A stretch of DNA of 48,458 nucleotides from Actinomycetota bacterium (GTDB lineage Bacteria > Actinomycetota > Actinomycetes > S36-B12 > UBA5976), in NCBI GenBank assembly GCA_947452755.1, contig CANGDT010000008.1, positions 1 through 48,458 on the forward strand, in the 5' to 3' direction. The translations under genes were made by a program, and so were the position numbers. The notes under the pieces are model-generated. The model searched no databases and had not been told where the DNA came from. It saw only the letters and a program-made list of their open reading frames with translations. Below are positions 19,941 to 29,845 of the stretch, in pieces; position 1 is the stretch's first letter, and every line of letters starts with the position of its first letter.

Positions 19941-21131
19941 CTAATCGGTTGGTGTTGATACCTCACTTCTTGTCCGCGCTGTACGAATAAACATTGCGAT
20001 GGCCGCAGCTCCTGCAATGGTCCCCGCAGTTGTCATGGGGAATGCTCCATGACCCGAACCGTAATTCCACAGCACGCCAGCCCACAGGCCGGCACCCAAG
20101 ATTGCGAATCCCGTGAGCGACTGGAATACACCCTGCGCGCGACCGTGGCTTGATTTAGTGGTCGCATCGGCGATTGCCGCCTTGCCAATTCCGTCGGTGA
20201 GCGCGGGGAAGAAGCCGTAGATTGCAACGGCTGTGTAGACCCACTTGCTCGGATGGTCAATCTGTCCGAGCGTGATGTACGTAATCGAAAAGGCCAGCAA
20301 ACCGATTGAGTACACCATGGTGCGGGGAAGTCGATCAGAAATGGCACCAGCAGGGTACGCCGACAGCGTGTAGACGAGGTTGAATGCGATGTATGCCAAG
20401 ACCACATGGGTCATCGACATGCCAATTTGCGATAGTCGTAGCAGCAACATTGTGTCTGGCAAATTTGTCAATGAAACAGCGATGAACGGCAGTGCTGCTG
20501 ACCAAAAACTTCGAGGTAATGGAAGTTTTTCAATGATGACTGATTGTGTAGTCACCTCTGTGCGTTTCTCGTGCACTAAGAAAGTTAATCCCATTGACAA
20601 GAATGCGGGGATCACGGCCCACCACATCACGGCGCGAACGTCATTGTTGAGTGCGGCTAAACCAATCAATGCCAAGAACGGACCAATCACTGCCCCTGCA
20701 GTATCTGCGCTCCGGTGAAACCCAAGGCCACGTCCGTAATGTTCTGGTTCGAGCGAAGTAGTAATTAGTGCGTCACGCGGTGCCGACCGGATTCCTTTTC
20801 CAATGCGATCCACGACGCGTCCAAACACAACCGTCGGCCAGATGACCGAGCTCGCGACAATCATTTTGCCAATTCCTGCCAGGCCGTAGCCTGTCGTGAT
20901 GAAAGTTTTTCGACCGACACGATCAGATGTACGCCCAGCCCAATATTTAGAAAGTCCCGCAGCAACCTCGGCAAGTCCTTCAACAACACCGAGGGCAATC
21001 GCTGGCGCGGCTAAGACGCCAGTGAGAAATAGCGGCAGCAGAGGGTACATCAACTCGCTTGCCGCGTCTTGTGTCAGGGATACGAGACTCAGAACAACGA
21101 GGTTGCGAGTGAGCCACGGATGTTTTGCCAT
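19941..21131 (-). CDS. MFS transporter
   Basis: About 12 TM; KYWAGRTSDRVGRKTFITTGYGLAG typical MFS loop. Confidence 0.87.
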   Translation of the reverse strand: MAKHPWLTRNLVVLSLVSLTQDAASELMYPLLPLFLTGVLAAPAIALGVVEGLAEVAAGLSKYWAGRTSDRVGRKTFITTGYGLAGIGKMIVASSVIWPTVVFGRVVDRIGKGIRSAPRDALITTSLEPEHYGRGLGFHRSADTAGAVIGPFLALIGLAALNNDVRAVMWWAVIPAFLSMGLTFLVHEKRTEVTTQSVIIEKLPLPRSFWSAALPFIAVSLTNLPDTMLLLRLSQIGMSMTHVVLAYIAFNLVYTLSAYPAGAISDRLPRTMVYSIGLLAFSITYITLGQIDHPSKWVYTAVAIYGFFPALTDGIGKAAIADATTKSSHGRAQGVFQSLTGFAILGAGLWAGVLWNYGSGHGAFPMTTAGTIAGAAAIAMFIRTARTRSEVSTPTD

Positions 21132-21598
21132 CAGCTAATGTTCAAATCCCGCATGAGCTTGGCAACGTGTCCGGTTGCTTTCACATTGTGAAGTTCGTGA
21201 GTTACCTTGAGTTGCTCATCAAGAATGATGGTGGATCGAATGACACCAGTAACTGTTTTGCCATACAGGCTCTTCTCGCCCCAAGCGCCATATTTCTCCA
21301 TCACGGAATGCTCTGGATCAGACAGGAGTAGGAACGGAAGATTTTCTGTGTCAATAAATTTCGTGAGCTTCTCGGGTTTATCTGGTGAGACGCCGACTAC
21401 TTGAAACCCTTGCTTGCGCAGGACGGCGAGATTGTCGCGGAAGTCGCAGGCTTGTTTGGTGCAGCCTGGTGTGAGTGCGGCGGGATAGAAATAAATAATT
21501 GTTTTCTTGCCTGCAAATTCAGCAAGTTTATGTGCAGTGCCAGTTGCATCTTTCAATGCAAAAGCTGGTGCCTTCTTACCAATTGTGAGCTCGGACAT
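21131..21598 (-). CDS. bcp: Thiol peroxidase / peroxiredoxin (Bcp-type)
   Basis: YFYPAALTPGCTKQACDFRDNLAVLRKQGFQVVGVSPD: PxxxTxxC Bcp motif. Confidence 0.92.
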   Translation of the reverse strand: MSELTIGKKAPAFALKDATGTAHKLAEFAGKKTIIYFYPAALTPGCTKQACDFRDNLAVLRKQGFQVVGVSPDKPEKLTKFIDTENLPFLLLSDPEHSVMEKYGAWGEKSLYGKTVTGVIRSTIILDEQLKVTHELHNVKATGHVAKLMRDLNIS

Positions 21599-21654
21599 GC
21601 ATGAAGCCTACGCTCACTTGGGGCGCAGGCTTCACAGAGTTTGTGGCTTTGGTG

Positions 21655-22848
21655 CTAGTCGATGACGAAGGCATTTCCAATCGGGCCAAGTTCGATGCCA
21701 GCGGCCGCGTGGTCAACTTCTTCACCACGTGCTCGTTGCGCTGCATGTGCACGTGCATGCCAACGATCCTCAATGTGCCCAAACTTCCAGATTGAGATTG
21801 CACCAATCCATACAACCGCAAAGACGGCAACGATTATGTAGCCCGCAGAGTTCAGGTTGAATGAATTTGCGTAGTCCCAAAAACCACCAGAAAGATTCAG
21901 TTGAGCCGAAAGGACTTGGATAATTTCCATACCACCGATGAAGAGCGCTACGGCAACTGAAAGACCTGTAATGACAATGTTGTAGTACACCTTGCGCACT
22001 GGCTTTGAGAAAGCCCAGCCGTATGCAAAGTTCATAAACGATCCGTCAATTGTGTCGAGCAAACTCATACCACCGGCAAAGAAACACGGCAAGGAAATGA
22101 TTGCCCACCATGGCAATCCTGCGACGACAGACGAACCTGCGAGTACCAGCAGGCCAATCTCGGTGGCAGTATCGAATCCCAGGCCAAACAAAATACCGAG
22201 CGGATACATTTTCCAGCTCTTGTCGATGCGACGAGCGATTGGGCCAAAGAAACGCATGAAGAATCCGCGCGAATCGAGGTGCTTTTCCAGCTCGGCTTCG
22301 TCATACATTCCTCGACGCATGTCGAAAAAGATTCGTAGGACGGAAACTAAAACAATCATGTTCAAAACTGCGATGAACAGCAAGAATAAACCACTCACAG
22401 TTGTTCCAACGAGTCCGGTGTAGTGGTGTAGCGATGAATCTTCATTCTTAAGCTGACTGCCCAATGATTTGATTCCGAAGTTCAAAAGAATTGCAAGGGT
22501 TGCCACAACTGACGAGTGACCCAAGGAGAAGAAGAATCCGACAGCGAGCGGGCGTTGTCCTTCTGACATCAACTTTCGAGTGGTGTTATCAATTGCTGAA
22601 ATATGATCGGCATCGAATGCGTGGCGCATGCCAAGCGTGTAGGCAAGTGCAGCTGTGCCCCAACCGAACATTGAGCCGTCGCTGAGCTGGTAGTGACCGC
22701 GAGTTGCCGCGTACATAAGCGCAAGACCCAGGACGTGTAGAAGTGTGATGACCCCAAACATCGCGTACATGCGACGCCATTCTTCGCGAGTGAGGCGGTC
22801 CCGTAGGCGAACTTTAGGTTCGTGGGACTCGACTGCCATGGTGGCCAT
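21655..22848 (-). CDS. HoxN/HupN/NixA-family nickel/cobalt permease
   Basis: GMRHAFDADHISAIDNTTRK (HX4DH signature), GFFFSLGHSSVV, GLGFDTATEIGLL. Confidence 0.93.
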   Translation of the reverse strand: MATMAVESHEPKVRLRDRLTREEWRRMYAMFGVITLLHVLGLALMYAATRGHYQLSDGSMFGWGTAALAYTLGMRHAFDADHISAIDNTTRKLMSEGQRPLAVGFFFSLGHSSVVATLAILLNFGIKSLGSQLKNEDSSLHHYTGLVGTTVSGLFLLFIAVLNMIVLVSVLRIFFDMRRGMYDEAELEKHLDSRGFFMRFFGPIARRIDKSWKMYPLGILFGLGFDTATEIGLLVLAGSSVVAGLPWWAIISLPCFFAGGMSLLDTIDGSFMNFAYGWAFSKPVRKVYYNIVITGLSVAVALFIGGMEIIQVLSAQLNLSGGFWDYANSFNLNSAGYIIVAVFAVVWIGAISIWKFGHIEDRWHARAHAAQRARGEEVDHAAAGIELGPIGNAFVID

Positions 22849-22856
22849 AATTCTCC

Positions 22857-22879
22857 TTATTGCAAATGACTTGCAATAA
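22857..22879 (-). promoter_or_regulatory. Candidate Nur (nickel uptake regulator, Fur family) box
   Basis: TTATTGCAA-ATGAC-TTGCAATAA: perfect 9-bp inverted repeat with the TTGCAA-N5-TTGCAA core, about 9 nt upstream of the nickel permease start codon. Confidence 0.7.
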
Positions 22880-22934
22880 CAAGACTAAGGCAGACATGGA
22901 TAAAGCGCACTTTGGGAGGGCGTAGGCTTGTTTC

Positions 22935-23183
22935 ATGGCCAAGAACACCCCAACACCAGCGGAAATCCTCGCTGTCGAAATGGCCGAAACGCGCACGCGG
23001 CTCATCGAAACCGTCAGCGACCTAGAAGAATACGTTCGCCCCAGCAATGTGGCTTCCCGAGGCTTTCACAAGGTTTCTGAGGCATTTCTAGACGATGAGG
23101 GCAAACCACGACCCGAACGATTAGCGGCGGTAGCAGCAGGCCTTGCAGGCATTGTTGGGCTCATTGCTAAGAAGAAGGACTAG
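22935..23183 (+). CDS. DUF3618 family protein
   Basis: MAETRTRLIETVSDLEEYVRPSN... Confidence 0.75.
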   Translation: MAKNTPTPAEILAVEMAETRTRLIETVSDLEEYVRPSNVASRGFHKVSEAFLDDEGKPRPERLAAVAAGLAGIVGLIAKKKD

Positions 23184-23214
23184 CCAAAAAAGAAGGGCGT
23201 GCCCACTCGGCGTA

Positions 23215-23829
23215 CTAGTCGCCAGCGTGATTGAGCGGCATACCCGCCATGTGATGGCGTCGGCACAGTACCTCGTACTCGACAAGGTCCGGCTTGCTCG
23301 ACCCAGTGTCGCCAACAACTACCTGTTCACCTTCTGTGACCATGATTCCGTTAACAACACGCGCATTGTGTGTTCCGCGTCGACCGCACCAGCACAGTGC
23401 CTCAACTTGCAAGATTTGAATTCGATCTGCCAGTTCAAAAAGTCGAGCCGAACCCGGGAAAAGTTCTGTTCGGAAATCGCTAGCAATTCCAAACGTAAAC
23501 ACATCAATATCTAGATCATCAACAACGTGAGCAAGCTGATCAATTTGTTCGCGAGTGTAGAACTGAGCTTCGTCGCACACCATAAATTCCAGTGGCTCGT
23601 CCTTGTTTACTTCATCGAGGGCAATGGCGAATAAGTCTGTGTCATTGGCAACTTCGACGGCTTGAACTTCCAGCCCCAGCCGACTCGATAAAACACCAGC
23701 CCCAGCACGATCATTGCGGGTGAACACTAAGCCGCGTCGACCACGACTCGAATGGGTGTAATTAACCTGGGCAGCAAGGGTGGACTTTCCGCAATCCATA
23801 GTTCCCGTGAAAAAAACGAGCTCGGCCAT
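23215..23829 (-). CDS. tdk: Thymidine kinase (type II, zinc-binding)
   Basis: MAELVFFTGTMDCGKSTLAAQ P-loop, VCDEAQFYT, CWCGRRGTHNAR, CRRHH. Confidence 0.93.
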   Translation of the reverse strand: MAELVFFTGTMDCGKSTLAAQVNYTHSSRGRRGLVFTRNDRAGAGVLSSRLGLEVQAVEVANDTDLFAIALDEVNKDEPLEFMVCDEAQFYTREQIDQLAHVVDDLDIDVFTFGIASDFRTELFPGSARLFELADRIQILQVEALCWCGRRGTHNARVVNGIMVTEGEQVVVGDTGSSKPDLVEYEVLCRRHHMAGMPLNHAGD

Positions 23830-23856
23830 AACCACCCCAATCGTGTTCCCAGAAGT

Positions 23857-25194
23857 TTAATGGATTCCGTCAGACCCTTTTTCCTTTTGAGGAGTAACTG
23901 GGTGAAGCGCATGCTCAAGGGCGATTTCGGCGTCGTCGACTTGATGTTCATGGGTCTCGTGGTTGTATCGGTTCTGGAAGGCGCTGATGATTCCGGCAAT
24001 AACCAAACCAACAGCGACCGCTTCAACCAAGTCAAGGAAGAGCGTGGCCGCGGCGGTAATTGCCACTATAAAGAAGTCGGTATTGGTTTCCTTGGCAAAA
24101 TTGCGCATTCGCTCAACGTCAACCATTCGTAATGCCGTAGCAATGAGGACGCCAGCAAGTGCAGGCAGTGGAATGTGTGCGACTAAGCCGCTGGCTACGG
24201 CAATGCACAGCCACAAAATTAGTGAGTGTGAGATAGCAGCAAGACGACTTGTGGCACCACTACGAACATTCACAGCAGTGCGCGCAATAGCTGCAGTCGC
24301 CGGCACCCCGCCAAATAACGATGCTACAAGGTTAGCCAACGATTGCCCGAAGAGTTCTTGATGAGGATTGTGTGGTGTACCTCCGGCCATCGAGTCGGCC
24401 ACCGTTGCACATAAAAGACCTTCGATGGCCGCAAGACCAGCAACAGAAAGCGCCGGAATGATCAGCGCTGCCACGTTCACATCACCGAGGTGTGGCAATC
24501 CAACGAATGACAATGAACGCGGAACATCACCCACAGTGTGCACATCAAGCTTTTCGACCCACACTGCAATCGTTGTCAGCGCAACAGCAACAATTCCTGC
24601 CGGGAATCCAGATCGCACCCGAGCAAGAATCAGAATAAACAGAGCGCAAAAAATAGCAATATTGATACTCGCAAAAGTTGGCGCCTTGAACCATGCAACA
24701 GATGCCCGCCAAGCAGATCCAACGACAGAAGAAGACTGTGCCTTAACTCCCAATGCCATTGGAATTTGTTGAAGACCAATTAGCATCGCAATACCTAATG
24801 TGAAACCTTCAATCACACTGATAGGTATGTAGCGCATTGAATGCGCTGCGCCAGCAAACGTCATGACGAGCAGAATGACGCCGGCCATAAAACCCACCAC
24901 AAACACGGCTGAAGGGCCAAAATGCAATGCAATAGGTACGAGCACCACGGTCATAGCGCCTGTGGGGCCACTGACTTGAAGTCGGCTGCCACCAAAAATT
25001 GCTGCGACTAAACCAGCAACGATTGCAGTGGCAATTCCAGCGCCTGCGCCAACGCCGGAACTGACACCAAAGGCTAAAGCAAGGGGGAGGGCGACCACGG
25101 CAACGCTGAGTCCAGCGATGAAGTCTGCCCGAGGATTGTGTTTCATCGCAACGAAGTCACTGCGCCGCGGTGTGATGCGGGTGAAAAGTGTCAT
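23857..25194 (-). CDS. SulP-family anion transporter, apparently without a STAS domain
   Basis: RADFIAGLSVAVVALPLALAFGVSSGVGAGAGIATAIVAG SulP signature; ends shortly after the last TM. Confidence 0.88.
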   Translation of the reverse strand: MTLFTRITPRRSDFVAMKHNPRADFIAGLSVAVVALPLALAFGVSSGVGAGAGIATAIVAGLVAAIFGGSRLQVSGPTGAMTVVLVPIALHFGPSAVFVVGFMAGVILLVMTFAGAAHSMRYIPISVIEGFTLGIAMLIGLQQIPMALGVKAQSSSVVGSAWRASVAWFKAPTFASINIAIFCALFILILARVRSGFPAGIVAVALTTIAVWVEKLDVHTVGDVPRSLSFVGLPHLGDVNVAALIIPALSVAGLAAIEGLLCATVADSMAGGTPHNPHQELFGQSLANLVASLFGGVPATAAIARTAVNVRSGATSRLAAISHSLILWLCIAVASGLVAHIPLPALAGVLIATALRMVDVERMRNFAKETNTDFFIVAITAAATLFLDLVEAVAVGLVIAGIISAFQNRYNHETHEHQVDDAEIALEHALHPVTPQKEKGSDGIH

Positions 25195-25303
25195 TCGTTC
25201 GCTTTCACGGTTGATGTAACTGTCACTCCATTGTGAACCCATGCGCATCCAAATAATTGAAAGTTTCTGAGTTACGCTGAAAGTCACAGACGGGAAAGTT
25301 CAC

Positions 25304-26221
25304 ATGGTGCTCAAAAAGTCATTCGTTATCGCGATAGTTGCTTCTGCATGTGTGGTAACTCTCAGTGCGTGTTCACTTCCGTTTACCCACGCCAGCTCGG
25401 CGACTCCGACAATATCTGTGACATCGACGCCGACTATTTCCGAATCGCCGAGTCAATCGCCGTCACCAAGTCCGTCGCTGCAAATAACGACGTACCCGAT
25501 GTATTACTTTGCTGATACGCAGCAAGGGTTGCGCCTTTATCGGGAGTGGCACAAGGTTTCTGAAGTTAAGCCTGCCGATGTAGGGCTTGCATCGTTGCAA
25601 CGTTTAGTCAATGCAGGTGAAGAACCATTTGATTCGGATTACAAGTCTGCCTGGACCAGCGGCTCAACTGTTAACAGCATCAAGCACGTTGGTCCATTGG
25701 CCATTGTTGACATCACAATTGGCACGCACACTGGAACGGGACTCGGAGCCGAAGGTGAACAGCGCGCAATTGATCAACTTGTGTGGACGCTCACAGCAAA
25801 TGACAAGTCTGTTCGTTCAGTGAAATTCACATCGGGCGGCAAGGTCATTGAAACGTTTGCGGGACATGTCGATACAAAGGGAACTTTTGCTCGCGAAAAT
25901 GGTTATGAAGTATTGGCGTCGGTCTGGATTAATGTTCCAGGGCAAGTAGATGGCAAAACGCCATGGACATTGAAGAACCCAGTTGTTATTTCGGGCACCG
26001 CTTGCGTTATGGAAGCAGCAGTTCCCTGGGAGCTTGTGAAGGATGGCAAGGTCGTGAAATCCGACATGACACTGGCCAGCGAATCTTGCCCAACGCAAGC
26101 GCCATGGAAAGTGTCGCTGGGTACATTGCAACCTGGCACCTATGTGTTTAAGGCGAAAGACTTATCAGCCGAAGACGGATCAATCGTCAGCGAAGACACA
26201 AAAACATTTGTCGTTGAATAG
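25304..26221 (+). CDS. Lipoprotein with GerMN-like and Gmad2-like domains
   Basis: Lipobox LSAC; Ser/Thr/Pro linker; GerMN-like RAIDQLVWTLTANDKSVRSVKFTSGGK; Ig-like C-terminus (Gmad2-like). Confidence 0.7.
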   Translation: MVLKKSFVIAIVASACVVTLSACSLPFTHASSATPTISVTSTPTISESPSQSPSPSPSLQITTYPMYYFADTQQGLRLYREWHKVSEVKPADVGLASLQRLVNAGEEPFDSDYKSAWTSGSTVNSIKHVGPLAIVDITIGTHTGTGLGAEGEQRAIDQLVWTLTANDKSVRSVKFTSGGKVIETFAGHVDTKGTFARENGYEVLASVWINVPGQVDGKTPWTLKNPVVISGTACVMEAAVPWELVKDGKVVKSDMTLASESCPTQAPWKVSLGTLQPGTYVFKAKDLSAEDGSIVSEDTKTFVVE

Positions 26222-26226
26222 AGCGA

Positions 26227-26784
26227 CTAGCCAATTGCTTTGATGCGTGCAGCCGCCATGTCCTGAAGCAGCTTCGCGTCCACTTTCCAATCAACCGGAA
26301 CGCGAACTGTTTTCTTAAGGACCTCGTATTCCTTAAGTCGTGGAGCGAAGTCAGTCAGGATTTGTGCGCCATCATGAGGTGCAATCAAAATGTGATTCTT
26401 CAATACGTTCACAGCAAAGATGTAGTTGTCACCAAGCTTCAACATAGGTTGGTTCCAGGCAATAACTTCTTCCATTTTTGGATACTTTGTTTTAATGGCC
26501 TTGAAGATTGCCTTAACAGTCTTCTGTTTCGTTTCATCAAATGGTGCAAGGTACTCAGCGATATTCGCGAACTTCTTAGTCGAAGTTGAGCCCTTTGAAT
26601 AGAGGACAACTGCATTGGCATGCGCCTGGCTGAACCCGTGGTTTTCGCGAAGGTAGGCAATCTGCTCTGGATACTTCCGATCAGCAATTTCTTTCATCAC
26701 ATCGAACCAGTAAGACATGGGCAGCCCATGCTTCTTTTCGATAGCGGGAAAATGTGAGGCGCGGTCAGTACTTGATGAAGTCAC
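26227..26784 (-). CDS. DUF4287 + DUF1801/YdhG-like domain protein
   Basis: MSYWFDVMKEIADRKYPEQIAYLRENHGFSQAHANAVVLYSKG then PKMEEVIAWNQPMLKLGDNYIFAV. Confidence 0.75.
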   Translation of the reverse strand: MTSSSTDRASHFPAIEKKHGLPMSYWFDVMKEIADRKYPEQIAYLRENHGFSQAHANAVVLYSKGSTSTKKFANIAEYLAPFDETKQKTVKAIFKAIKTKYPKMEEVIAWNQPMLKLGDNYIFAVNVLKNHILIAPHDGAQILTDFAPRLKEYEVLKKTVRVPVDWKVDAKLLQDMAAARIKAIG

Positions 26785-26812
26785 GACAAGACTTTACAAG
26801 GCACAAAAGAAA

Positions 26813-26833
26813 AACCGCCAATTAAAGGCGGTT
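26813..26833 (-). terminator. Terminator of tRNA-Lys (minus strand)
   Basis: AACCGCC/GGCGGTT stem followed on the minus strand by ttttcttttg. Confidence 0.8.
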
Positions 26834-26847
26834 ATCTGGAGCGAAAG

Positions 26848-26920
<73 letters not shown>

Positions 26921-27053
26921 TTGGTACGAGGAAAACATTAGCAGTAGAGCCACGGTTCAACAAAAACAGGGTAGCCACAATCGCCCCTGAGAATGCCGCA
27001 ATCTGTGCCGCATGGGCTCTACGTGGACTGAACGATTCGGTAGGGTAGTGACC

Positions 27054-29813
27054 ATGCCTATCAACGCCGCTGGGGCGGACGTTGACGCTGCCTCAAAGCC
27101 AGCCCCTTCCCTTGCAATCACTGATGATTCAGCCTTGCGCGCCGATATCCGCATGTTGGGGGAATTACTTGGCGAAACCATCACGCGCCACGACGGTCCG
27201 GAACTTTTAGCCCTCGTTGAACGCGTACGTGCGGCTACCCGATCTACTGACGGGGAAGTGGCACACGAGCTTGCCGACCTCGATCTCGATACAGCCATTG
27301 AACTAGCCCGAGCCTTTTCCACGTACTTCAACTTGGCGAATATCGCCGAACAGGTTCACCGTGCACATGCGATGGCTGACGATCGCAGAAGCAATGGTGG
27401 AATTCTGCATCGCACAGCCGAGCGAATTAAGACCGCCGGCATTGACCACAATCAAATCCAACAAGTCGTGAACCAACTACAAGTTCAGCCAGTATTCACT
27501 GCACACCCAACCGAAGCTGCGCGCCGAAGTGTATTAGTCAAACTTCGGCGCATCGCTGATTTCCTTTATTCACCAGTGCATCCTCGGCTGCGTGAACGAC
27601 TAGCTGAAGTAGTGGACCTGCTTTGGCAAACCGATGAACTACGACTTCAGCGACCAGAAGTGCTTGACGAAGCACGCAACGCGCTGTACTACCTTGACGA
27701 AATTGCGAGTAGCCCACTTGGTCACGTACTCGAAGACCTCGAGAGCGCACTCCAGGTGCTGAACGTCGAGTTACCACTTGATGCACGACCACTCGTAATG
27801 GGTAGTTGGATTGGTGGGGATCGCGATGGAAATCCATTCGTCACCCCTGATGTCACACGTCGGGTATTTAACCTGCAACGAGCACACGCCATCAACGATT
27901 TGATTCCACTGATCAGTCGCACAATTGCTGATCTATCCATAAGTTCACGCATTGTTGGCGACGAAGAATCCATCAATGACTTTGTGGCAGATGGCACGTC
28001 ATCGGTGGCCGATTTGAACCAGCGTTATGTGCGCATGAACGCACAAGAGCCATGGCGATTGTCGTTGACGATAGTTCGACAAAAACTCATCAATACCAAA
28101 GACCGCATTAATTCTGATGCGCCTCATGTTGACGGCAGTGACTACGTATCGACTGAAGATTTTCTTGCAGACTTGATGACGATTCGTGAATCACTTCTAT
28201 CTATTGGGAACGAAGATGTGGCTATTCGCGTGTTGGACCGCACAATAAAGTCGGCCGCAGCAATCGGCCTGCAACTTGCCTCACTCGATGTGCGCGAACA
28301 TTCGGAAAAATACCAAGCACTTGTTGACCTCTTTGTTTCCCGCGTTGATGCGTCGGCCCACTATGGTGCTAAAACCCCTGCTGAACGTTTAGCGTTCCTC
28401 CGGACTGAACTAGAGTCGTCGCGTCCACTTGCCGCACACCCTGTGCAACTTGATCCTGAACACCAACATGTTTTCGGTGCCTACAGTGCGATTCTGTCGG
28501 CCCAAGAGTCGTACGGCCCGAGCGTTTGTGAAACAGCAATTGTCTCAATGACTCGCGGTGCCGACGATCTATTGGCGGCCGTCGTTGTCGGACGTGAAGC
28601 TGGGCTCGTTGATATTCGGCGAGGCATTGTGCGTGTTGACTTTGTGCCACTGCTTGAAACAGTCGATGAACTTCGTGCAGCTGACCGCATTCTTGAGGAA
28701 TTGCTCAGCACACCTGCATATCGCCAAGTCGTTCACCTTCGCGGTGATGTGCAGGAAGTCATGCTCGGTTATTCAGACTCCAATAAAGACGCAGGAATTT
28801 TTACATCACAGTGGGAAATCCACTTGGCCCAGCGCCGACTGCGCGATGTGGCAAATAAGTACGGCGTACGTTTGCGTCTGTTCCATGGTCGAGGTGGCAC
28901 AGTCGGTCGTGGTGGTGGCCCAACATACGAAGCAATCATGGCGCAACCCGCAGGTGTGCTGACTGGTGCAATCAAGCTCACTGAACAAGGCGAAGTGATT
29001 TCCGATAAGTACCTGTTGCCGCCACTGGCTCGAGAAAATCTTGCGTTGACGTTAGCAGCAGCACTCGAAGGATCGCTGTTGCACAACACACAACGCACAC
29101 CATCTGAAAAACTTGAAAAGTGGGACGACATCATGTCGTTGGCGTCAGACTCTGCACTCACCGCTTACCGTGGCTTGGTTCAGCATGTTGATCTGCCAGC
29201 CTATTTTGCTGCCTCAACACCTGTTGGTGAACTAGCCGACGTTCACATGGGTTCACGTCCTGCACGTCGCCCAGATACATCGTCAGGTATCTCAGGGTTG
29301 CGAGCGATTCCTTGGGTATTTGGCTGGACGCAATCTCGCCAAATTGTTCCTGGCTGGTTCGGCGTTGGCAGTGGGTTAAAGGCCGCCAGGGAAGCCGGAT
29401 ACGGCGATGATCTTCACGAAATGTTGTCGTGGTCGTTCTTTTCAAACTTCGTGGCAAATGTTGAAATGACTTTGGCTAAAACAGACATGGATGTTGCTCG
29501 CAAGTATGTAGAGACACTCGTGCCCACCGAACTACGCCACATCTTTGACATTGTTGTCGCTGAATTTGAACTGACCCAGCAAGAGATCTTGCGTGTGACA
29601 GGCCAAACTGAAGTTTTGGCGAGTAACCCAGCTCTGTCTCGCACGTTGGCATTACGTGACACATACCTTCAGCCATTGCATGAACTACAGCTTAGTTTCC
29701 TACAACGTGTTCGCAGTGAGCGTGCCCAAGGCCAAGAGCCAGAGCCAGCACTCATCCGCGCATTAAGTGTGACTGTGAATGGAATTGCAACGGGACTGCG
29801 TAACACCGGCTGA
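27054..29813 (+). CDS. ppc: Phosphoenolpyruvate carboxylase
   Basis: QPVFTAHPTEAARRSVL, VMLGYSDSNKDAG, FHGRGGTVGRGGGP, AIPWVFGWTQSR. Start 27012, 27048 (GTG) or 27054. Confidence 0.96.
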   Translation: MPINAAGADVDAASKPAPSLAITDDSALRADIRMLGELLGETITRHDGPELLALVERVRAATRSTDGEVAHELADLDLDTAIELARAFSTYFNLANIAEQVHRAHAMADDRRSNGGILHRTAERIKTAGIDHNQIQQVVNQLQVQPVFTAHPTEAARRSVLVKLRRIADFLYSPVHPRLRERLAEVVDLLWQTDELRLQRPEVLDEARNALYYLDEIASSPLGHVLEDLESALQVLNVELPLDARPLVMGSWIGGDRDGNPFVTPDVTRRVFNLQRAHAINDLIPLISRTIADLSISSRIVGDEESINDFVADGTSSVADLNQRYVRMNAQEPWRLSLTIVRQKLINTKDRINSDAPHVDGSDYVSTEDFLADLMTIRESLLSIGNEDVAIRVLDRTIKSAAAIGLQLASLDVREHSEKYQALVDLFVSRVDASAHYGAKTPAERLAFLRTELESSRPLAAHPVQLDPEHQHVFGAYSAILSAQESYGPSVCETAIVSMTRGADDLLAAVVVGREAGLVDIRRGIVRVDFVPLLETVDELRAADRILEELLSTPAYRQVVHLRGDVQEVMLGYSDSNKDAGIFTSQWEIHLAQRRLRDVANKYGVRLRLFHGRGGTVGRGGGPTYEAIMAQPAGVLTGAIKLTEQGEVISDKYLLPPLARENLALTLAAALEGSLLHNTQRTPSEKLEKWDDIMSLASDSALTAYRGLVQHVDLPAYFAASTPVGELADVHMGSRPARRPDTSSGISGLRAIPWVFGWTQSRQIVPGWFGVGSGLKAAREAGYGDDLHEMLSWSFFSNFVANVEMTLAKTDMDVARKYVETLVPTELRHIFDIVVAEFELTQQEILRVTGQTEVLASNPALSRTLALRDTYLQPLHELQLSFLQRVRSERAQGQEPEPALIRALSVTVNGIATGLRNTG

Positions 29814-29845
29814 TTCTGGCGACGAGTTGCCAATAAGGTTTCTGT

